In this document: piece after piece, positions 50,121 to 58,105 of the stretch
Layout: every line of letters begins with the position of its first letter
Numbering within the stretch: the stretch's first letter is position 1
NCBI GenBank assembly: GCA_964616985.1
Contig: CAZTVF010000009.1
Span: 1-64,000, forward strand
DNA: 64,000 nt
DNA from: CAZTVF01 sp964616985
GTDB lineage: Bacteria; Planctomycetota; Phycisphaerae; SM23-33
Direction: 5' to 3'
Translations under genes and position numbers: made by a program
Notes under the pieces: model-generated
Told to the model about the DNA's origin: nothing
Databases searched by the model: none
What the model saw: the letters and a program-made list of their open reading frames with translations, nothing else

Positions 50121-50762
50121 TCATTTCGGGATCAGGGCGGCGCTGCCCACGGCAGTTTCGGTGACGTCATTCTTATCCACGGTGAGCGTGTAGCTCACCA
50201 AGTCGGCCAGCGAGGGCGTCCCGGAATCCAGCGTGGTCGAAAACGCCGTCACCCCGCGGCACCACACGGTGGCGGGGAAGTTTGACGTGCCCCTCAGCGA
50301 GGCCGTCGTGGCGGCGAAGTCGGTGTCCAGCGGGTATTGCGCGTCGGAGGCTCCCGACAGGGCCGCCGGCGCCTTGAAGCAATACAGCACGCCAGCCACC
50401 GTGTTGCTCTCGATGCGGCATACGGTCGAGAGGTAAGGCGTGCTGCGGTCGTTGGGGTCCGCCAGCCAGAGCACCAGGTAGTTGCTGCCCTGGGCCAGCA
50501 CCATCTGCGACGAGCGGATGGCCGCCCCCAGTCGTCGCGTGGCCGCATCCTGCGAGACCACGGCGTTGCGGACGTCGGTCTGCTTGTACAGGCCGTAGGA
50601 GGCGCTGGACATGATCGTCGCCAGGCAGACGCCCAGGACCGACAAGATCGCCAGCGCGAGCACCAGCTCGACCAAGGTCAGCGCGCGGGCAGGACGGCCG
50701 CCGCGGGCGGCGGGGGCGTCATCGGGTTGTGTGTTGCGGTGAGGCATTCTCATTCCTGTCAT
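50121..50762 (-). CDS. Type IV prepilin/pseudopilin-like protein (PilW/GspJ type)
   Basis: The 213-residue product has a prepilin N-terminus: after a basic leader, ALTLVELVLALAILSVLGVC carries the conserved Glu at position +5 relative to a likely Ala/Leu cleavage site. The residue before the cleavage site is Ala rather than the usual Gly. The body is a beta-rich pilin-like domain with four cysteines. The ATG overlaps the stop of the upstream pseudopilin gene (ATGA). Alternative in-frame ATGs at 50753 and 50747 would give a shorter leader. Confidence 0.78.
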   Translation of the reverse strand: MTGMRMPHRNTQPDDAPAARGGRPARALTLVELVLALAILSVLGVCLATIMSSASYGLYKQTDVRNAVVSQDAATRRLGAAIRSSQMVLAQGSNYLVLWLADPNDRSTPYLSTVCRIESNTVAGVLYCFKAPAALSGASDAQYPLDTDFAATTASLRGTSNFPATVWCRGVTAFSTTLDSGTPSLADLVSYTLTVDKNDVTETAVGSAALIPK

Positions 50763-51235
50763 GGCGGCTCGGGGATGCAGGCGGTCACTTTCCACTGCGC
50801 CGCGTGCGAATCCCAGACCGTCACCGTCACGTTGAGGCAGCTGATCGTGCCCAGCCCCCCCAGCGTGGCCGTGCCGTACTGGGCCGAGACCACCCGGCCG
50901 AACGCCTGGAACTCGCTGGGATAAAGCGTGCCGGCTGGGTTTCTCAACTGCCCCGGCTGCTGTGTGAAGCCGTGATAATCGTCCATGTTGTTGATCACCC
51001 CGCCGTCGGGGCCGGGGGTCATGATCCCGTTGGGATCGTCGTACGGAAGGGCGTTGACGCGTTCCATCAGCTCGTTGGCGAGCATCATGGCCTGCTGCGT
51101 GTGCCGCAACTGCTGCATCTGTGACTGTGCCGACGTGACCGCGGTGGTCATGGCCATGACGCTGCAGGCCAGGATCGTGACCGCGACCAGGCATTCGATC
51201 AGCGTGAACGCAGATTGTGAACGTCGGATTCTCAT
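50759..51235 (-). CDS. Type IV prepilin/pseudopilin-like protein (PilV/GspI type)
   Basis: The 158-residue product starts MRIRRSQSAFTLIECLVAVT, a short basic leader followed by the prepilin motif (cleavage likely between Ala9 and Phe10, Glu at +5). QLRHTQQAMMLANELMERV is typical of PilV/GspI. It is the first gene of the three-gene pseudopilin operon. GGAAG and CCTCC precede the ATG. No prepilin peptidase, ATPase or secretin gene is in the window, so the assembly machine must be encoded elsewhere. Confidence 0.82.
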   Translation of the reverse strand: MRIRRSQSAFTLIECLVAVTILACSVMAMTTAVTSAQSQMQQLRHTQQAMMLANELMERVNALPYDDPNGIMTPGPDGGVINNMDDYHGFTQQPGQLRNPAGTLYPSEFQAFGRVVSAQYGTATLGGLGTISCLNVTVTVWDSHAAQWKVTACIPEPP

Positions 51236-51647
51236 GAGGAGGCTTCCTTGTGATTCATCGGTCAGCCGAGGGGGTGTGATTAGCAGCGCAAAGCCGTCGG
51301 TGTAGCAGCCTGCCGGGGTCCACCGGCTTGCAGCGGCAGCATGGCAACGCGTGCCGCCGGCGGTGCGCGCCTTATGCACCGCAGGCTCTCCGGCCGGAGT
51401 CATCATGAACGCCTTCACGGCGAGGTTCTCGGCGAGGAAGATCCCTGCGATAGACCCTCGTTGCCCGGTGCTTCTGGGCCCACGCTGACGCCATTCCAAA
51501 GGTTGTTCGCCGATCCAGCGCCGCTGCGCCCGGGTGGGAATTCCCGGTGAATCGCAGATGTGCCGGGGCTACAATACTGCCTCTTCCGGCGAGATCGGGT
51601 CCGGGCAAGGTCTTGCCACCGCTATCGCCGGCCATATGGAGAGTCCG
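51236..51647. other. 412-bp gap upstream of the pseudopilin operon
   Basis: This gap separates the divergent pseudopilin operon and the PLC-like gene. On the minus strand, 51250-51400 has several GC-rich dyads (for example GCCGGTGG-ACC-CCGGC and GGCGGCA...TGCTGCCGC). They could form a structured leader, but I cannot assign a riboswitch class. No open frame in the gap has a good ribosome-binding site. Confidence 0.4.
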
Positions 51648-52853
51648 ATGAACGGACATGACCATCAGGCGTTGGTGAGGCTGGCAATGTCGGCTGTTCG
51701 TTCTGTCGAGCCGGCCGCCGCCGACGCGTTCGAAGGCCCGTGCCTCGAGACGTGCATGCTGCCCGACCAGGTTGCCATTCCGCTACTCGAAAACAAGAGC
51801 GGGCCTTGGCGGAAGTACTTCCCCCCCCGCCCGCTGAAGTTCAACTTCGAGCAGGATATGCGGGACCTGCACGCGCTGGCGCCCAGGAGCCGCTTCTACT
51901 TCGCCCAGATGCTGCGCCGCCTGCGGCAGGGACAGCTCGATGATGCGGGCCGTTTCCTCGGCGTCTACTCCCACTACATTGGCGACTTCGCCGAGCCCGC
52001 ACATTACTACGAGCTGCACATCGCCAACCTGGTCCCGCCGCCGCCCGACTATCGCAACTGCAACTATCACCGGATGATTGAGGATGTTTCGTCAACCGTC
52101 AGGCGGCCGCGCCGGCGCGCCCGGCTGCTGGCGACCTCGGCGCTCGAACTGGAATTCCGCCTGACGGCCCCGCTGGGCCGCCTGCACGCGCACGCGATGT
52201 CTGCCGTGATTCCGATGCTGCGGGCGATCTACCGGCGCGATCATGCCCGAGCTGCCAAGGTGTTCAACCCGGTGGTCGCCCAGGCGGCGGAGCTGTTCGG
52301 CGACGTCTGCCTGAGCCTCTGGCGCATCGCGCGCGGCACCATCACCCCGCGGCAGGCCGCTGCGCTTGCCGACTGCCCGCTTCACGACATCCGCCCCAAC
52401 GCCTTCGACGCCGAATTCAACTTCAGCCAGCGCCCGCTGGTCAACTGGATCACGCGGGAGACCTTCGGCCGCTCGGAACGGTTCCGTCTGAGGTATCGCG
52501 ACGACAAGACGCGTGTCGTCGATGGTGTCTGCGTCATTCCGCACGCGCTGCCCGGGCCGGGCATCTCGCTGTCGTCAATGATGGAGTACGACCTGCCCCG
52601 AGGCGCCTTCTCCAGATTTGAATCCGACTTCGGCCTGCTCGCGGGCGTCGATCGCCAGGCGAAGTGCCGTTTCGAGGTGATGCTCGACGGCCGCCGGGCA
52701 TTTCTCAGCCCCTGGATCGCCCCCGGCGACCCGGCCGGCCGGGTTGAACTGGACGTTCGCGGCGTTCGCCGCTTGCGGCTGCACACGCCCACCGATGGCA
52801 GCACCGATCGGCTCGCGTATCCGATCTGGGCCCAGCCCCGGCTGGTTCGATGA
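51648..52853 (+). CDS. Zinc-dependent PLC/P1-nuclease-like protein with NPCBM domain
   Basis: The 401-residue product has no signal peptide. Residues about 30-150 resemble the helical zinc enzymes of the phospholipase C / S1-P1 nuclease group, with the motif YSHYIGDFAEPAHYYELH (about 103-120) supplying the His and Asp ligands. The C-terminal 100 residues (YDLPRGAFSRFESDFGLLAG and RVELDVRGVRRLRLHTP) match an NPCBM/NEW2 carbohydrate-binding fold. The pairing suggests action on a sugar-linked phosphodiester, but that is inference. GGAGAG lies 4 nt before the ATG at 51648; an in-frame ATG lies at 51636. Confidence 0.65.
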   Translation: MNGHDHQALVRLAMSAVRSVEPAAADAFEGPCLETCMLPDQVAIPLLENKSGPWRKYFPPRPLKFNFEQDMRDLHALAPRSRFYFAQMLRRLRQGQLDDAGRFLGVYSHYIGDFAEPAHYYELHIANLVPPPPDYRNCNYHRMIEDVSSTVRRPRRRARLLATSALELEFRLTAPLGRLHAHAMSAVIPMLRAIYRRDHARAAKVFNPVVAQAAELFGDVCLSLWRIARGTITPRQAAALADCPLHDIRPNAFDAEFNFSQRPLVNWITRETFGRSERFRLRYRDDKTRVVDGVCVIPHALPGPGISLSSMMEYDLPRGAFSRFESDFGLLAGVDRQAKCRFEVMLDGRRAFLSPWIAPGDPAGRVELDVRGVRRLRLHTPTDGSTDRLAYPIWAQPRLVR

Positions 52854-52962
52854 GCCGCCCCGGCTCCTGCGCATGGGTGTGGACTGTACCGCCCGCCTGC
52901 CTCCGCGTCCGAACCGCCGAGTCGCCCGGCGCAACGTGCGGACCCGGTGTAGCCAGATCCGC

Positions 52963-54321
52963 TCAGTTGGCCGAGTCGGCCTTGGCCGCCAACTTGTGCA
53001 GCCATTCCTCGAGGTTCGTGTAACCGTTGCGGTTGTCGTCACCATTGGGGTTGGACGGCAGGGCCAGTTTGTGACTCGTCCCGGCACCCGCGGGATAGCC
53101 GCCGACATCCTGCTGGCTGTCGATCACCTTACCGGCGCGTTTGCGGGCGTTCTCGATGATCCGGCTATCGATGGCGTCGCGGCAGGCGGGGAAGGCCCCG
53201 GCGTGTTTGAGCACGTGCTCGGCGGCATCCTTGGCCGGCATCGCGACGAGGCCCGCGGGCCAGAACGGCCTGTCCTTGAGGATCTTTGGCTTGCCGCCCA
53301 CGACCAACGCCGCTTTGCCCTCCCGGTCGAGGGCGATGTTGTCCTGGGAGTAGACTTCCCCCTTGTCGGCCGCCAGGCTGATCATGGGCATGCCGGCGGG
53401 CGTGTCGGGGCCCCACCACAGCACGTTGCCCACGGCCACCAGCGTCATGGGCTTCATTGTGTCGTTGGGGTCCCGGTATTCGTTGACCGTCCAGTAGCTA
53501 TGGATGGCCCGCTGGCCGGGATTGTAGATGAGGTTGTTGACGACGGCCACGGCAGCATCGGGCTTCAGGACTGGGTTGCGATTGTCGTTGCAGGCGTACA
53601 GGTTGCCGATGATCGACACATCCCGCGCGTGGTCGTGCACGAGCGTGCCCATCGAATGCTTGCCCTTGCCGTGCGAGGCGTTGCGAAGACCCTCGGCGAC
53701 AATGCAGTTGCTGAACGTGATCTGGTGCGAGGTGTTGTCGCGGCCCTGATGCCGCTGGCCCGAGGCGGTGAGATTCTCGTCCACCGCCCAGGTGCAACTG
53801 CAGTGGTCGATGACGATGCGGCTGGCGCCGGGCGTGTTGGGTGGATTGGACGTTGAGATGCCGTCGGGCTCGAAGCCCGACTTCCTCGGCCGGTTGCCGT
53901 CGCCGGGACGCACGCGGATGTGCTGCATCAGCACGTCGTGCGTGCTGATCTTCAGCGACCCTCCGATGATCGTGATGCCCGGCGCCGGCGCGGTCTGCCC
54001 GGCGATGGTCACGAACGGCTCGGTCAAACTCAATGAATTGCCGTCCAGGTCGATCGTGCCGCCCACGGCGAAGACGATGGTCCGCGGCCCCTTCTGGGCC
54101 AAGGCGGCCGCCAGCGAACCCTCGCCCGCGGCGGCCCGCGTGGTGACCTGGATCACCTTGCCCCCTCGTCCCGCCGGTGTCTCCACGCCGTAGCCCACCG
54201 CACCGGGGAACACAGGGATCTCCTTGGCCGCCGGCGCCTCGGCCCGCAGCGCGTCCGCAAGCAACAGCATCGCGCCAACGCACACAAACGCTCCAGCCAA
54301 CGCAACTCCACGATTGGACAT
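52963..54321 (-). CDS. Secreted pectate lyase-like beta-helix protein
   Basis: The 452-residue product has a signal peptide (1-28) and a parallel beta-helix of the PL1 type. Motifs are FPGAVGYGVETPAGRGGKVI, GSLAAALAQKGPRTIVFAVG, VTIAGQTAPAPGITIIG and IDHCSCTWAVDENLT. These match the planctomycetal and Bacteroidetes pectate-lyase-like group. The Arg expected for PL1 catalysis cannot be assigned surely. A Ca-binding-like ending, SNPNGDDNRNGYTNLEEWL, resembles a dockerin/EF-hand-type tail. AAGGAG precedes the ATG. It converges on the PLC-like gene. Confidence 0.85.
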   Translation of the reverse strand: MSNRGVALAGAFVCVGAMLLLADALRAEAPAAKEIPVFPGAVGYGVETPAGRGGKVIQVTTRAAAGEGSLAAALAQKGPRTIVFAVGGTIDLDGNSLSLTEPFVTIAGQTAPAPGITIIGGSLKISTHDVLMQHIRVRPGDGNRPRKSGFEPDGISTSNPPNTPGASRIVIDHCSCTWAVDENLTASGQRHQGRDNTSHQITFSNCIVAEGLRNASHGKGKHSMGTLVHDHARDVSIIGNLYACNDNRNPVLKPDAAVAVVNNLIYNPGQRAIHSYWTVNEYRDPNDTMKPMTLVAVGNVLWWGPDTPAGMPMISLAADKGEVYSQDNIALDREGKAALVVGGKPKILKDRPFWPAGLVAMPAKDAAEHVLKHAGAFPACRDAIDSRIIENARKRAGKVIDSQQDVGGYPAGAGTSHKLALPSNPNGDDNRNGYTNLEEWLHKLAAKADSAN

Positions 54322-54556
54322 CTCGTCTCCTTTAATGATTCAACCAACAGCCGCAACCGGCGGGCCGCCCTTTGCGGGATCTGACTCTGGATCGTCTGGG
54401 CGGGGTTCATGCAGGTCCGAACACGCCGCGGTCGACAGGGTCATCTCCTCTGCATCATTTCCGATCAGCACCCACAGCGGACAGCGATCGAAGGCGAGGA
54501 GCGATCCACAGAAGACGTCTCAGCGGACTGTGCATTCAGACCGTTTTGGAACATGT
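54322..54556. other. Intergenic region between the divergent pectate lyase and ABC exporter genes
   Basis: No gene, recognised repeat or hairpin is visible here. It must hold the minus-strand promoter of the pectate lyase gene, but no convincing boxes were found. Confidence 0.4.
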
Positions 54557-54585
54557 TTGTAGCGGGGCGCCCGAAAGACTAGAAT
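54557..54585 (+). promoter_or_regulatory. Promoter of the ABC exporter gene
   Basis: TTGTAG (54557-54562) and TAGAAT (54580-54585) are 17 bp apart, 80 bp before the GTG start at 54666. Confidence 0.5.
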
Positions 54586-54665
54586 CACGATCGTCGCACC
54601 CCTAGGGGCTGCGTCAGGGACAGGGTTTGTCTCTAACCCAAGCCTTTACAGGGCGTGGAGGTCGT

Positions 54666-56462
54666 GTGTCGCAAAAGGCTGCGGGCAGGTTTTTGGTCCG
54701 TTACCTGGCGTATGCCAAGCCTTACTGGCGGTATCTCCTGCTGATGGTGATCGCGGGCGTGGCTAAGTTCACGCTGCCGCTGATCCCGGCCAAGGTCTTC
54801 GGCACCATCACCGACCAAGTCATCCTGAACAAATCTGCCCTGGCGGCCGCTTCCCAGGTGCACCTGCTGTGGCAGCTCGGGGCGGTGCTGGCGGGGGTGG
54901 CACTGCTGGAGACGCTGGCCATCTACGTTCGTGGCGTGATCACCTCCAACGTCGGGGCCTCGATGGCATTCGACATCCGCCAGGATCTCTGGCGGCACCT
55001 GACGGGCCTGAGCCTGTCCTTCCACCGCAGCCGGCCCACGGGTTCGCTCTTGAGCCGCCTCATGAGCGACATCAGTGTCTCGCAGCAGATGATCAACGGC
55101 GGCATCGTGAACGTGATCATCGACGCCGCCAGCGGGCTGCTGGCCCTGGCGGTGCTGTTCTCCATCAGTTGGAAACTCACGCTGCTGGTGGTGGTGATCC
55201 TGCCGTTCTACGCGGCGCTGTACCGCAGGGTGAACCCTCGCATCCGCCAGGTGAGCGAGGACGTGCAGGAGCAGACGGCCGTGATGAGCGGCCTGGCCAT
55301 CGAGCGTCTCAGCGGCATTGCCGTCGTGCAGAGCTTCGCCCAGGAGCGGGCCGAGGAGCGGATGTTCGCCGAGGAAGCAGGGGAACTCCGCGACCTCAAC
55401 GTCCGCCGCGGCAAGCTGAACCAGGCGCTCAACTCGATCAGCGATTTCCTCGTCTCCATCGGCGTGGCCGTGGTGTGGGTGGCCGGGGCGTACCTGGCCA
55501 TGCGCGGCGATGTTACCCCCGGGCAGGTCATCCAGTTCACCCTGACGATGGGGCTGCTGTACATGCCGCTGCGGCGGTTCAGCGAGATCAACATCATCTA
55601 CCAGACCTCCATGTCCGCCATCGACCGCATCTTCGCGATCTTCGACGTGGTGCCCGACGTGCAGGAGCGGTCGGGCGTGCCCGATCGCGTGCCCGGCATG
55701 GGCGGGATCGAATTCGACGGCGTGGGGTTCCGGTACGGCCAGGGGCCCCAGGTGCTCCGCGACGTGAAGTTCACCGTTGCCCCCGGTGAGCGGGTGGCCA
55801 TCGTGGGCGAGAGCGGTGCGGGCAAGAGCACGCTGGTGACGCTGATCCCGCGGCTGTACGACGTGACCGACGGGGCCATCCGCATCGACGGCGTCGATGC
55901 ACGCGACTACCCGCTGCGCAAGCTCAGGCGGGCCGTCGGCATCGTCTTGCAGGACACGATCCTGTTCTCCGGCACGGTGAGGGAGAACCTCCGCTACGGC
56001 CGAAAGAAGGCGACGGAGGAAGAGATTGTCGCCGCCGCCCGGGCCGCCAACGCCCACGATTTCATCCTCGCCCTGCCCTTGGGCTATGACACGGTCCTCG
56101 GCGAGCGCGGCCACAGCCTCTCCGGCGGCCAGCGGCAGAGGATCTCCCTGGCGCGGGCGATTCTCCAGAACCCCCGCATCCTGATCCTGGACGAGGCCAC
56201 CAGCAGCTTGGACAGCGAGAGCGAGAATCTCATCCGCCAGGCGATGGAGCGGGTGATGGTGGGGCGGACGTGCGTGATCATCGCCCACCGGCTTTCCACC
56301 GTCATCGGCGCCGACCGGATCCTGGTGTTCCGCGCCGGGCAGATGGTCGAGCAAGGCCCGCACGAGGCCCTCTTCGCCGCGGGCGGCTATTACCGCTACC
56401 TTTTTGAACAGCAGTTCGGCCCCCTGCAAGAGCTTCTGCACCAAAGCCGTCAACCCAATTGA
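54666..56462 (+). CDS. MsbA-type ABC exporter (fused membrane and ATPase domains)
   Basis: The 598-residue protein is a half-transporter of the lipid A/multidrug exporter type. Six membrane helices (about 1-310) lead to a nucleotide-binding domain with Walker A GESGAGKST, signature LSGGQRQRISLARAIL, Walker B ILILDEATSSLD and the switch His in IIAHRLSTV. It would act as a homodimer in the inner membrane, exporting lipid or a hydrophobic compound. The start chosen is GTG with GGAGG 4 nt upstream; a TTG at 54627 is in frame but poorly placed. Its 3' end overlaps a convergent small gene. Confidence 0.93.
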   Translation: MSQKAAGRFLVRYLAYAKPYWRYLLLMVIAGVAKFTLPLIPAKVFGTITDQVILNKSALAAASQVHLLWQLGAVLAGVALLETLAIYVRGVITSNVGASMAFDIRQDLWRHLTGLSLSFHRSRPTGSLLSRLMSDISVSQQMINGGIVNVIIDAASGLLALAVLFSISWKLTLLVVVILPFYAALYRRVNPRIRQVSEDVQEQTAVMSGLAIERLSGIAVVQSFAQERAEERMFAEEAGELRDLNVRRGKLNQALNSISDFLVSIGVAVVWVAGAYLAMRGDVTPGQVIQFTLTMGLLYMPLRRFSEINIIYQTSMSAIDRIFAIFDVVPDVQERSGVPDRVPGMGGIEFDGVGFRYGQGPQVLRDVKFTVAPGERVAIVGESGAGKSTLVTLIPRLYDVTDGAIRIDGVDARDYPLRKLRRAVGIVLQDTILFSGTVRENLRYGRKKATEEEIVAAARAANAHDFILALPLGYDTVLGERGHSLSGGQRQRISLARAILQNPRILILDEATSSLDSESENLIRQAMERVMVGRTCVIIAHRLSTVIGADRILVFRAGQMVEQGPHEALFAAGGYYRYLFEQQFGPLQELLHQSRQPN

Positions 56463-56775
56463 TATCGACGTAGTGACCGACATGAAAGCCTGGTGCGAGT
56501 TCCATGCCGATGGCGGGCGGGAGTTGCAGGGACAGCAGCCGCTGCTGAGATTCGAAAAGCGTCTGCTTTGAGCGGTTCTCGACGGTGATCTCGGTGTCCA
56601 AGCCACCGGGCATGGAGTTGCCTCCTGGAAGCATCGAAACTGCTGCTGCCGATCTTGCCGTCTTCTTTGTCCGCCGGCCAAGCCTGCTTCCCGCGGCATT
56701 CGGGGCCCCAGATCGAGACGACGGCATTGGTTCGCCGAAATGCACGGTCTCGCTGCCCTGGATTGCCCGGTTCAT
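56302..56775 (-). CDS. Small hypothetical protein downstream of the URO-D-like gene
   Basis: The 157-residue frame starts at an ATG with AAGGAG 6 nt upstream, 42 nt after the URO-D-like stop, so it may be co-transcribed. The N-terminal part (MNRAIQGSETVHFGEP) is not low-complexity. A basic Ser/Ala-rich stretch and LQLPPAIGMELAPGFHVGHY follow. The last 53 codons overlap the 3' end of the ABC exporter on the other strand and look like antisense Arg/Gly-rich shadow, so the true end may be earlier through a frameshift. No family is recognised. Confidence 0.4.
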   Translation of the reverse strand: MNRAIQGSETVHFGEPMPSSRSGAPNAAGSRLGRRTKKTARSAAAVSMLPGGNSMPGGLDTEITVENRSKQTLFESQQRLLSLQLPPAIGMELAPGFHVGHYVDINWVDGFGAEALAGGRTAVQKGSGNSRPRRRGPRAGLARPSARRGTPGSGRRR

Positions 56776-56817
56776 CTGCCGCTCCTTCTGAGGATCAGCG
56801 GCACGCAAGCCGCTTGT

Positions 56818-57966
56818 TCACTTTCTGCACACGGTGTTCCGATCCGGCGGCCTTTGTCCCAGTCCCAGAATCTCATGGCGCAGCGTCAGGTACGCCAGGT
56901 AGTTCTCAAAGCTCACATCATGGGGGCAGTTGTGGTCGAGCGCGGGGATGTATCCCCCGCACTCAACGGCAGGTCGCACGCGCTCCAGTTCGGCAGCGAT
57001 GGCCTTGTGGCCTTCGGTGAGACGATGCTTGTGGATGCCGCCCAACCAGATGGCCTTGCCGCCGAACCGATCCTGCAACTGGTTGATGTCCATGCCCGCC
57101 TGAACTTCCAGCGGCCAGAACAGGTTCACTCCGCCCTCCAGCCAAAGCGGCAGCAGCGCGTCGAGATTGCCATCGGAGTCCACCGAGACCTGTCGATAGC
57201 CGTACGAGGCCGCCAGGTCGGCAATCCGGCGGTATCGCGGCAAGGCGAAGCGGCGGAAGATGTCGGGGCTGACGATGGGACCATTCTTGAAGCAGATGTC
57301 TTCCCAGAAATGCAGGCACTCCACCGGTATGCCCAATTGACCGAAGTAGCGAACTTGCCTCTCGGCTGCGCGGCAGTAGGTCTCGAGGATGTCGTCGAAC
57401 CAGTCTGGATCGTCGTAGGCGAGCATTGCGAAGGCCATGAAGCCCAGTTCGCACCGAGCGGCCCCCAGCAGCGAGCCGACGGTCACGCGCACCGGTACGG
57501 TCGCCTGGCGAGCCTGCTGAAGCATCTTGGCAACAACCGGATCGTCGGCGCTCTTGAGCGGCGAGTCCACGTCCAGCCATTCCTTGTGCCGGTCCCACTC
57601 CGCCCGCGTGGTCACCGCCGCACGAATCTCATGTGCGATGGTGCGCTGAGCACCCTTGCCCAACTGCTGAATCGCGCCTGTGCAGAATCGCTTGGTGACG
57701 GTGGAGGCTGTTTCCTCAAGCACCTCCTCCTGGCAGGGGGGTGGCAGCGAGCGCGAAGGCGGGGCGGAGATGCAAAGGTAGTAGCGGTCGAGTCCGAAGG
57801 CATCGCACCACTCGTCATACCGCGTAGGGTCAAGATGCGGGCTCAGGCCCTCCTGTCGCCATCGTTCAACCGTTGCCGACAGCGGGCCATGGTCCATGTT
57901 CGGAACGGACGCTCCAGGATGGCGTTCGCAGAAGCGGATGTAATTGCATCGTGGGTTAGTCGTCAC
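56818..57966 (-). CDS. Uroporphyrinogen decarboxylase-like (URO-D/MtaA-type) protein
   Basis: The 382-residue barrel protein belongs to the URO-D superfamily, which includes heme enzymes and cobalamin methyltransferases such as MtaA. Features include DWFDDILETYCRAAERQVRY, HFWEDICFKNGPIVSPDIF and a C-terminal DHNCPHDVSFENYLAYL. In methyltransferase members this region supplies the zinc His/Cys ligands, and His, Cys and a further His are present here. The genuine HemE N-terminal RQAGRYLPEY motif is missing, so heme synthesis is unlikely. GTG is the start, with AAGGAG 7 nt upstream. Such genes in planctomycetes often sit among sugar-degradation genes, as here. Confidence 0.78.
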   Translation of the reverse strand: MTTNPRCNYIRFCERHPGASVPNMDHGPLSATVERWRQEGLSPHLDPTRYDEWCDAFGLDRYYLCISAPPSRSLPPPCQEEVLEETASTVTKRFCTGAIQQLGKGAQRTIAHEIRAAVTTRAEWDRHKEWLDVDSPLKSADDPVVAKMLQQARQATVPVRVTVGSLLGAARCELGFMAFAMLAYDDPDWFDDILETYCRAAERQVRYFGQLGIPVECLHFWEDICFKNGPIVSPDIFRRFALPRYRRIADLAASYGYRQVSVDSDGNLDALLPLWLEGGVNLFWPLEVQAGMDINQLQDRFGGKAIWLGGIHKHRLTEGHKAIAAELERVRPAVECGGYIPALDHNCPHDVSFENYLAYLTLRHEILGLGQRPPDRNTVCRK

Positions 57967-58105
57967 CAGTGCTCTCCTTGCGACCGGCTGGCTTGCCGGC
58001 ACGCGTTCGTGATATCAAAGTCAAGGCCGCGAGCTTGCTCTTGTCAGGCGGTAACGGTCCAGAAGTATCTCCATCTGCGCAATCGCCTGATCGGTGCGGC
58101 ACTGA

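Noticed and set aside
51250..51400. Possible cyclic-di-GMP riboswitch upstream of the pseudopilin operon
   Set aside because: A few words resemble GEMM-I (GCAAGCC, CCGGCAGG, ACACCGACGG), but the conserved GGGCAAACC core and the tetraloop-receptor layout are absent. A covariance-model search would be decisive.
56818..57966. Authentic uroporphyrinogen decarboxylase (hemE)
   Set aside because: The N-terminal HemE signature and substrate-binding Arg residues are missing, and the C-terminal metal-ligand-like region points to the broader URO-D/MtaA family.
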